A stretch of 64,000 nt of DNA from Rhodoluna sp. Its GTDB lineage: Bacteria; Actinomycetota; Actinomycetes; Actinomycetales; Microbacteriaceae. Within the stretch, counting starts at the first letter, position 1. Each line of letters begins with the position of its first letter. Both the position numbers and the translations under genes were made by a program. The stretch covers positions 570,387 through 634,386 of the forward strand of contig JAHEDR010000001.1 in assembly GCA_024641095.1 (NCBI GenBank). The letters run 5' to 3'. The notes below the pieces were generated by a model, which worked only from the letters and a program-made list of their open reading frames with translations, was not told the origin of the DNA and did not search any database. Positions 57,930 to 64,000 of this stretch are shown in pieces.

Positions 57930-58949
57930 CTAGTGCGCGCCAGCAGGAATTGATTTACGGCTGATGCGCTTGCGGAATACCCAGTAAGTCCAACCTTGGT
58001 ATAGCAACACCAATGGAATCATAAATACAGCTACCCAGGTCATAACAGTAAGCGTGTATTCACTTGACGAGGCATTTTCAATGGTTAGGCTGTACGCCGC
58101 TTCTGTAGTAGATGGGAACACATTAGGGAACAATGCAGCAAACAAACTACCTACCGAAGTAATAATGGTGACAACTATTAGTGAGAAAGCAATACCTTCA
58201 CGCTTGAAGTGGTTTGCAAACAATCCTGCGATAAGTGTTACTGCAGCGATTGCAGACAATATGAACCCCAGAACACTGAAGTGTGCAATTAAAGTCCAAA
58301 TCAAGAAAGTTGCAGCAAGCAATGTGGTAACCATGCCCACCTTGGTGCCTAGCTTGGTCGCGCGTTCCTTGATGTCGCCGTCAGTCTTCAAGGCTATAAA
58401 CATCAAGCCGTGAGTCCAGAACAGCGTCAGAGTAACTAAACCACCCAGCAAACCGTATGGGTTTAGCAGAGTAAATAACGTCCCAGTGTAAATGTGAGCT
58501 GCATTTAGCGGAACACCTTGAACGATATTGGCAAAAGCTACACCCCAAAGTAAAGCCGGTAGAGCAGAACCAATCACAATCATCCAGTCAAAAGTTGCTT
58601 TCCAGCGATCTTCATTTGCACCAATAGTGTGACCCTTGCCCCGATATTCAAAAGCAACGCCCCTCACGATTAGAGCTGCCAAAATCAGCAAAAGCGGTAG
58701 ATAGAAGCCGCTAAAAAGTGACGCATACCACTCTGGGAAAGCTGCGAAAAGGCTCGCACCGGCCACCAACACCCAGGTTTCGTTTAAGTCCCACACTGGG
58801 CCGATTGTATTGATCAACACTCGTCGGTCTGTGTCATCTTTACCCAAGAAAGGCAGAGACATTCCGACACCAAAATCGAATCCGTCCAGAACGAAGTATC
58901 CGATAAATAGGAATCCAACAATTAGGAACCAAATTTCATTGAGTTGCAT
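57930..58949 (-). CDS. cydB: cytochrome bd oxidase subunit II
   Basis: Second subunit of the quinol oxidase. The 339 residues start LNEIWFLIVGFLFIGYFVLDGFD, the standard family opening with the conserved GFDFG, and contain the INTIGPVWDLNETWV block and eight helices. Lies 20 bases after cydA. Confidence 0.95.
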   Translation of the reverse strand: MQLNEIWFLIVGFLFIGYFVLDGFDFGVGMSLPFLGKDDTDRRVLINTIGPVWDLNETWVLVAGASLFAAFPEWYASLFSGFYLPLLLILAALIVRGVAFEYRGKGHTIGANEDRWKATFDWMIVIGSALPALLWGVAFANIVQGVPLNAAHIYTGTLFTLLNPYGLLGGLVTLTLFWTHGLMFIALKTDGDIKERATKLGTKVGMVTTLLAATFLIWTLIAHFSVLGFILSAIAAVTLIAGLFANHFKREGIAFSLIVVTIITSVGSLFAALFPNVFPSTTEAAYSLTIENASSSEYTLTVMTWVAVFMIPLVLLYQGWTYWVFRKRISRKSIPAGAH

Positions 58950-58969
58950 GAGTTTTCTCCTTTCCTTTC

Positions 58970-60397
58970 TTAGTAAGCAACAGCTAGTTTGTCTGAGTCT
59001 TCAGACTTGGACTTTTCAGATACTGATTCGTCGATTCCTTGTTGCGCCGCAGCTAACAACAGTTTCATTTCAACAACCGCGAGAATTCCATAAATCGCCG
59101 TGAACACGATCAATGAGATCAAAACGTCAACGCCGTTAATTCCCGGAGAAATTCCGTCAGCTGTTTTCATCAACTTGAATACCAACCAAGGTTGGCGGCC
59201 CATTTCTGTAAACATCCAACCAAGGGAAATTCCTAAGACTGGAATTGGGGCAGACCAAATTGCCACATTCCATGCCCACTTAGGCAGGGTTAGGTTGCCT
59301 TTTCGAGTCATCCATAAACCAACTGCGGCAATCAACATTGACAACATTCCAAGTCCGATCATCCAACGGAACGCCCAGTAGGTAATCCAAATAGTTGGCA
59401 TGTAGTCACCAGGCCCGTAGGCGGCAAGATACTGCGACTGCAAATCATTTAGACCTTCGACCTGGCCATCCAAGGTGTGAGTTGAAAGAAACGAAAGTAA
59501 GTTAGGGATTCGGACGGAAAATAATTCGCTCTTACCGTCTGGGGTTCCCCAGGTGAAAATTGAAAATGATGCTGGAGCTGATGTGTTGTAAAGAGCTTCA
59601 GCGGCGGCCATCTTCATCGGTTGAGTCTGAACCATTGCAAGACCAAGGCCATCACCTGACAGCACAGTGCCAATTCCGCCTACTATTACCGTCCACAACC
59701 CAAAACGAAGCGAAGTCTTCATTGCTGCTGAAGCCTGCGCGCGCTTTAGGTGGTAGGCAGAGATTGAAACCATTACGGCACCGGCAAACATAAATGATGC
59801 GGTGACTGTGTGTGGAAACTGGTTCAATGCAACGATGTTTGTCAATACAGCACCAATGTCTACAAGTTCTGCACGGTTCTTAGCTTCATTGATTTCAAAA
59901 CCAACCGGGTTTTGCATGAATGAATTTGCAGCCAAAATGAAGTAGGCAGATAGAACAACACCTAAAGCAGTCATCCAAATTGTGGCCAGATGCAGCTTCT
60001 TTGAGAGTCGATCCCAACCGAAAATCCAGAGGCCAATAAATGTAGCTTCGAAGAAGAAAGCGAGCAAGCCTTCCATAGCTAGCGGCGCGCCAAATATGTC
60101 ACCTACGAATCGCGAGTAGTCCGACCAGTTCATACCGAACTGGAATTCCTGGACGATACCGGTTACGACACCCATGGCGAAATTAATCAGGAAAATTTTT
60201 CCGAATAACTTTGTTAATTTAAGAAATTTCTCGTCGTTTGTGCGCACCCATGCCGTCTGGAGAATGGCAACCAAGAACACCATTCCAATGGTCAGCGGAA
60301 CAAATAAGAAGTGATAGACGGTGGTGAGGCCAAACTGCCAACGAGATAAATCAAGTGGGCTAAGTTCGGCGAGCACTGCAGGAATTGCCGAGTGCAT
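58970..60397 (-). CDS. cydA: cytochrome bd oxidase subunit I
   Basis: Catalytic heme subunit that reduces oxygen with quinol, working well at low oxygen. The 475-residue length indicates a short Q-loop, as in many Gram-positive and CIO types. Heme-ligand regions are visible: RWQFGLTTVYHFLFVPL with the b595 His, QFPHTVTASFMF with the b558 His, and GWMFTEMGRQPW near residue 400. First gene of cydABDC. The 119-base gap upstream is A/T-rich, but I cannot define a promoter. Confidence 0.96.
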   Translation of the reverse strand: MHSAIPAVLAELSPLDLSRWQFGLTTVYHFLFVPLTIGMVFLVAILQTAWVRTNDEKFLKLTKLFGKIFLINFAMGVVTGIVQEFQFGMNWSDYSRFVGDIFGAPLAMEGLLAFFFEATFIGLWIFGWDRLSKKLHLATIWMTALGVVLSAYFILAANSFMQNPVGFEINEAKNRAELVDIGAVLTNIVALNQFPHTVTASFMFAGAVMVSISAYHLKRAQASAAMKTSLRFGLWTVIVGGIGTVLSGDGLGLAMVQTQPMKMAAAEALYNTSAPASFSIFTWGTPDGKSELFSVRIPNLLSFLSTHTLDGQVEGLNDLQSQYLAAYGPGDYMPTIWITYWAFRWMIGLGMLSMLIAAVGLWMTRKGNLTLPKWAWNVAIWSAPIPVLGISLGWMFTEMGRQPWLVFKLMKTADGISPGINGVDVLISLIVFTAIYGILAVVEMKLLLAAAQQGIDESVSEKSKSEDSDKLAVAY

Positions 60398-60516
60398 TTG
60401 GTACTCGCTTTCTGGAATATTTTTTTATTTTCCACTTCCGTTCTACTCTCTTTATAACGATTGCGCAACGGCGCCTCGCCGTGTCTTGGTTGATAAATGG
60501 ATGCGAAGATTGAACC

Positions 60517-61188
60517 GTGAATGAAATTCTCGACTGGCTTCTCAACACCGTTCAAAGCGTTGACCCGGCGCTGCGCAATCTTCTTGCCGGATTGGCCATC
60601 ATGCTCGAGACGTCACTATTTATTGGCTTGGTAATTCCCGGCGATACCGTTGTGCTGGTTGCATCAACCGGAGTTCAAGACCTTGGCGACTTCTTCTGGT
60701 TGCTTGGCTGTGTGCTTTTGGGCTCGCTGATGGGCGAATCATTTGGGTTTTGGATTGGCCGCCTCTTTGGCGAGCGCATCAGAGCTAGCAAACTTGGTCA
60801 AAGAATTGGTGAAAAGAATTGGCGCATGGCCGATGCCTTCATTGAGTCCCGTGGCGGTCTTGCCGTAGCCATCTCCAGGTTTCTACCAGTTTTGCACTCT
60901 CTGGTGCCGGTAGTATCGGGTGCCACAAAGATGCGCTACCGGGTTTTCATTCGTTGGACACTAGCCGCTTGTGCGATTTGGGCTTCTGCTTATGTTGGCG
61001 TTGGTTACCTGGCCCATACCAGCTACGACCAGATTGGCTCTAGCCTCAAGTACGGTGGCTTTGCTTTTGTTGCCATAATTTTGATTTTCATGTTTGTGGT
61101 GCACTTTGCCAAGCAGCGTCTTGAGAAGACAGCTGTGAAGATGGTTGAAGAAGACCAGGCTCAAAAGTTCAAAGACTTAGAGGGCTAA
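60517..61188 (+). CDS. DedA-family membrane protein
   Basis: A 223-residue DedA/SNARE-associated (VTT) protein with the early LIPGDTVVLVAS-like segment (VIPGDTVVLVAST) and the re-entrant loop motif RFLPVLHSLVPVVSGATKMRYRVF. Bacterial DedA proteins are linked to recycling of undecaprenyl phosphate and phospholipids and to membrane potential; the exact role here is open. GTG start at 60517. Three bases separate it from the SRAP gene. Confidence 0.9.
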   Translation: MNEILDWLLNTVQSVDPALRNLLAGLAIMLETSLFIGLVIPGDTVVLVASTGVQDLGDFFWLLGCVLLGSLMGESFGFWIGRLFGERIRASKLGQRIGEKNWRMADAFIESRGGLAVAISRFLPVLHSLVPVVSGATKMRYRVFIRWTLAACAIWASAYVGVGYLAHTSYDQIGSSLKYGGFAFVAIILIFMFVVHFAKQRLEKTAVKMVEEDQAQKFKDLEG

Positions 61189-61190
61189 AG

Positions 61191-61925
61191 ATGTGCGGTC
61201 GTTTTGTAGTGGCTCGCGCCATAGGTGAGATTCAGACAATCTTTGAGGCCGATGACATCATCGGTGACCTACCCGGCATTAGTTATAACGTTGCCCCTAC
61301 CCAGCAAATAGCAATCTTGGTGGATCGTGCCTTTGAGAAGGCACCCGATGGCTCACCGCTTGGCGAGCTAAGCCGCGAGATTCACTCGGCGCGTTGGGGT
61401 TTGGTGCCTAGGTGGGCAAAGAGCCCTACCGAGCACGCTCCCCTAATCAACGGGCGCATCGAGAGCATTCTGGAAAAGCCTTCGTTCAAAGATTCCGTGG
61501 TTAGACGCCGTTGCGTGATTCCGGCTTCTGGCTATTACGAATGGCACGTTGCCGCAGATGGCTCAAAGCAGCCGTTCTACATTTCGGCGGGCACTGATGG
61601 CATGTTTGCGCTTGCTGGCCTTTACGAATGGTGGGCAGACCCGGCCAAGGATGCCAAGGACCCTTCTCGCTGGCTTCTGTCGGCAACCACACTAACCAAG
61701 CACACCGCTCCGGAATTGGCACACATTCACGATCGCAACCCCGTGCTGCTATCTCCTGACACCTTTGAAGCCTGGCTAGACCCGCACATCGAGGGTGATG
61801 AGGAGCTCTTGGCGGCGGTTGGCAACGATTCAGACTTGGTTGCCGGCGAGGCAGAGTTCCACAAGGTTGGCGCCGAGGTTGGCAAGGTTAGCAATAACTC
61901 CGCGAGCCTGATTCTGCCGCTCTAA
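61191..61925 (+). CDS. SRAP (YedK/HMCES) abasic-site shielding protein
   Basis: Crosslinks to abasic sites in single-stranded DNA via its N-terminal Cys2, exposed after removal of Met. The 244-residue protein begins MCGRFV, has NVAPTQQ with the catalytic Asn, INGRIE, ASGYYEWH with the Glu, and HDRNPVLLS with the His, the full catalytic set. It immediately precedes the LexA-controlled cassette, and relatives are often called SOS-associated, but its own promoter lies with dedA. Confidence 0.94.
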   Translation: MCGRFVVARAIGEIQTIFEADDIIGDLPGISYNVAPTQQIAILVDRAFEKAPDGSPLGELSREIHSARWGLVPRWAKSPTEHAPLINGRIESILEKPSFKDSVVRRRCVIPASGYYEWHVAADGSKQPFYISAGTDGMFALAGLYEWWADPAKDAKDPSRWLLSATTLTKHTAPELAHIHDRNPVLLSPDTFEAWLDPHIEGDEELLAAVGNDSDLVAGEAEFHKVGAEVGKVSNNSASLILPL

Positions 61926-61964
61926 TAGCTTTTTTACCCCGATATCCCACTCAAATTTGCTTTG

Positions 61965-62009
61965 TTGGCATTACCCCATACACTCTTAACATTCGAACAA
62001 GTGTTCGAA
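61965..62009 (+). promoter_or_regulatory. SOS promoter with LexA box
   Basis: TTCGAACAAGTGTTCGAA (61992-62009) is an almost perfect palindrome with eight-base arms and the actinobacterial/Gram-positive LexA core GAAC-N4-GTTC. TTGGCA (61965-61970) and TAACAT (61987-61992) with a 16-base spacer make a promoter whose -10 touches the box, so LexA binding would block initiation. It faces the DUF6504 gene. Confidence 0.88.
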
Positions 62010-62077
62010 TTTGTGTATTACTGGCTTTAGGGCGTTTTAGTGCGCGTTATGGCAAGTTCTGGCAAGAGGGGGTCGCA

Positions 62078-62341
62078 ATGGGCGGCAATATTCAGGTTTC
62101 GCTGAGTCAAAACGGCGAGCCGGTGGAATTCAAGTGGCAGGGCGCCAGCTATCGGGTGGTTGAAAAACCGGTCCGCTGGTTTAGTCGCAGGCAATGGTGG
62201 GTTGAGGCCTCCAGAGTTCAGCGCGGCATCGGCAAAGAGGTGCTCGAGGTTGAAATGTGGCGCCTGCACACCAACGCGGGTTTTGTTGAGTTGATGCACC
62301 CCACCCCTAACGAGTGGCGCCTAGTGCGCACCTACCACTAA
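62078..62341 (+). CDS. DUF6504-family protein, LexA-controlled
   Basis: An 87-residue basic and aromatic protein without signal or membrane segments, with VEFKWQGASYRVVEKP and WWVEASR, and a closing HTNAGFVELMHP. It fits DUF6504, a family found beside ImuB and DnaE2-like genes in actinobacteria. AGAGGGGG gives a good ribosome site for ATG 62078. The position between a LexA box and a polymerase gene suggests a role in damage-tolerant synthesis; the biochemical function is unknown. Confidence 0.85.
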   Translation: MGGNIQVSLSQNGEPVEFKWQGASYRVVEKPVRWFSRRQWWVEASRVQRGIGKEVLEVEMWRLHTNAGFVELMHPTPNEWRLVRTYH

Positions 62342-62361
62342 CGAAGTCTCGGCCGCTAAAA

Positions 62362-64000
62362 ATGTCTAACTTCACTCACTTGCACGTTGCCTCTGCCTTC
62401 TCTGGTCACTACGGGGTGACCCGTCCGGAACAGATGGCCGAAGCAGCGGTCGCCTCCGGCTTTAGCGCCTTGGCCATCACCGATCGCGATGGTCTTTACG
62501 GAGCGGTAAAACATATCGGTGCCTGCCTGCAGTTGGGTTTGGCACCAATTATTGGAGTTGATTTAAATATCTTCGACGACAACGGCTCTAGCTTGGGTCG
62601 CTGCGTTATTTTGGCACACGGAAATAATGAGGGTGCCGGTTGGGCAACACTGTGCAAAATAGTTTCCGTTGCTCACGAAAGACGTGCCTCTGCTAGAAAC
62701 GCAAAACAGGGTCAGCGCGATAAAGGCATTGGCATTGGGCGTCGCACACTTGCCGAATTGCTGGCCAACGGAAATTGCACACTGCTGCTTGGACCAGACA
62801 GTGATGTTGGCCGAGAGGTGGTTGCCGGAAATCGCGTAAAGGCAGACGAACTAATTGAAAACTGGCACGGGTTATTTAAATATCCGGGCAGTTTTGGCAT
62901 TGAGATTGTTAGTCACCTAACTCAACCCGGCACCGCTTTTTCTAGTCTGCAAGCAAGACGCATGGTTGAACTTGCCGATGCCCACAAGATTCCCGCGGTG
63001 CTCACCAATGCGGTGCGTTACCTGGAACCCGATGACGCCCTCACCGCAGATGTCTTAGACGCCGCACGTCACCTTGAAGCACTTGGTTTATTCGAAGAAC
63101 AACCCAACGCACAAGCCTGGATGAAACCGGCGCAGAAAATGTTGGCGTTGGCAATTGAAATAACCGAGGACCGCGCTCGAGCACTAGAACTTTTTGATGT
63201 CACCGCAAAACTTGCCGAACATTGCCGACTTGATCCACCCAAGGACTGCGGCTGGGGTAAGCCAAAGACTCCAGAGCAGTCGGCGCTTGGAATTACCGGC
63301 AACCCGTTTGAGGTGCTTTGGCGAAAGGCACACTCGGCAATTGAGCACTACTACCCCAACGCAAACGATAAGTTGCTGCAGCAGGTTCAGCACCGGCTTG
63401 GCCAAGAACTAATCACCATTAACAAGCTTGGCTTCGCAACATATTTTTTAACCGTTGCCGATGTTGCTCAAATGATTCGCGATATGAAAATTCGCAGTCA
63501 GGCTCGTGGCTCCGGTGCGGGGTCTCTGGTTAATTATTTGCTGGGCATCAGCGGAGTAGACCCAATCGAGCACGACCTTTTGTTTGAACGCTTTCTAAGC
63601 ACCGAGCGCTCGAGCCTGCCCGATATAGACATAGATGTTGAATCGGCCAGGCGCCACGATATCTATCACGCAATTTTCAAACGCTACGGCAGCCAACGAG
63701 TGACTCTGTTGTCCATGCAAAGCAAGTACCAGGGCCGTGGCGCAATGCGAGACTCCGGGTTGGCACTTGGCCTAGCCGATGACGAAATAGATGAGATTGC
63801 CAAAAACATGTGGCGCTTTAGTGCACGAAATTTTCGCGGTGCACTGGCAACCAAACCGGAACTAGCCAATTTTGCCAGCGTGGTTGAAGAAGACCGGCGC
63901 ATGAACCTGCTGGTAGATATCACCGAGCGTCTAGACCGCTTACCCAGGCACATATCAATGCATCCATGCGGTGTGATTCTTGGCGATGCCAGCTTGCTAA
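62362..64000 (+). CDS. DnaE-type error-prone DNA polymerase III alpha (DnaE2-like), partial
   Basis: At least 546 residues with no stop before the window end. It opens FTHLHVASAFSGHYGVTRPEQ, a PHP domain that has lost metal ligands (HVAS for HxHS, TDRD for TDHD). The polymerase core follows: QARGSGAGSLVNYLLGISGV and LPDIDIDVE with the catalytic Asp pair near residue 422, then KYQGRGAMRDSG. It matches the second DnaE of Streptomyces-type actinobacteria, which sits beside a Y-family polymerase gene. It begins 20 bases after the DUF6504 stop, so it is part of the SOS unit. Confidence 0.92.
   Translation, partial: MSNFTHLHVASAFSGHYGVTRPEQMAEAAVASGFSALAITDRDGLYGAVKHIGACLQLGLAPIIGVDLNIFDDNGSSLGRCVILAHGNNEGAGWATLCKIVSVAHERRASARNAKQGQRDKGIGIGRRTLAELLANGNCTLLLGPDSDVGREVVAGNRVKADELIENWHGLFKYPGSFGIEIVSHLTQPGTAFSSLQARRMVELADAHKIPAVLTNAVRYLEPDDALTADVLDAARHLEALGLFEEQPNAQAWMKPAQKMLALAIEITEDRARALELFDVTAKLAEHCRLDPPKDCGWGKPKTPEQSALGITGNPFEVLWRKAHSAIEHYYPNANDKLLQQVQHRLGQELITINKLGFATYFLTVADVAQMIRDMKIRSQARGSGAGSLVNYLLGISGVDPIEHDLLFERFLSTERSSLPDIDIDVESARRHDIYHAIFKRYGSQRVTLLSMQSKYQGRGAMRDSGLALGLADDEIDEIAKNMWRFSARNFRGALATKPELANFASVVEEDRRMNLLVDITERLDRLPRHISMHPCGVILGDASLL

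Noticed and set aside
60455-60475. TTGCGCAA palindrome upstream of cydA as a Rex site
   Set aside because: Rex sites need TTGTGA-N6-TCACAA-like arms; this eight-base palindrome is too short and lacks them.
62048-62104. 18-codon frame overlapping the DUF6504 start
   Set aside because: No ribosome site and no recognisable content; the DUF6504 ATG has a strong ribosome site of its own.

Overview
The window comes from an actinobacterium with a small, compact genome, most likely a Microbacteriaceae of the freshwater Rhodoluna/Aquiluna type (inference from gene order, moderate GC and protein similarity from memory). Markers are an RNase HI/histidine-phosphatase fusion next to rnpB, polyphosphate glucokinase, an aceE-fasR-fabD-fabH-acpP-fabF block, a CIRCE-controlled hrcA-dnaJ cluster, cydABDC, and a LexA-box-controlled DnaE-type polymerase. 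Genes are tightly packed, with many 1- or 4-base stop/start overlaps and many TTG starts. I see no insertion sequence, prophage or CRISPR array. The only stretch over 300 bases without a protein gene (2124-2533) holds RNase P RNA.

Layout. 1-2.1 kb: end of panB, a small SPOR-like protein, map and ppgK. 2.1-7.5 kb (minus): rnpB, RNase HI fusion, zinc-ribbon protein, Nif3-like protein and an NCS1 transporter with a very long acidic N-terminus. 7.5-8.2 kb: tRNA-Val with terminator and an AhpE-type peroxiredoxin. 8.3-17.6 kb (plus): pyruvate dehydrogenase E1, the FAS-II regulator and enzymes, thymidine kinase and an MFS exporter. 17.6-23.9 kb: two tRNAs, a GT4 glycosyltransferase, a DMT transporter, def, azlCD and an unusual two-component pair. 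23.9-34 kb (minus): 2-hydroxyacid dehydrogenase, dnaG, dgt, dusB, glyS, uppS, recO, and leuA with a leucine leader peptide. 34.1-40.9 kb (minus): era, CNNM/CorC-like protein, ybeY, phoH, HIT protein, rsmE, dnaJ and hrcA behind a CIRCE operator. 41-44.4 kb: DUF4870, hemW, lepA. 44.6-54.7 kb: rpsT, MFS, holA, comEC, comEA, leuS, pabB and divergent pabC. 54.7-60.4 kb: cydC, cydD, cydB, cydA. 60.5-64 kb (plus): DedA, SRAP protein, then a LexA box in front of a DUF6504 gene and a DnaE-type polymerase that runs off the window.

How the genes work together. The fatty-acid block couples acetyl-CoA production to FAS-II initiation and elongation under one PucR-type regulator. The hrcA-headed cluster links heat-shock control to ribosome and RNA maturation (RsmE, PhoH, YbeY, Era). 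cydABDC encodes a bd oxidase and its assembly exporter. The last genes look like a DNA-damage cassette.

The points most worth attention are the histidine kinase lacking its phospho-acceptor His with a partner receiver lacking its conserved Lys, joined to azlCD; the leuA leader peptide; the LexA-controlled DUF6504/DnaE cassette; the NCS1 extension; and the apparent non-AUG start of cydD.
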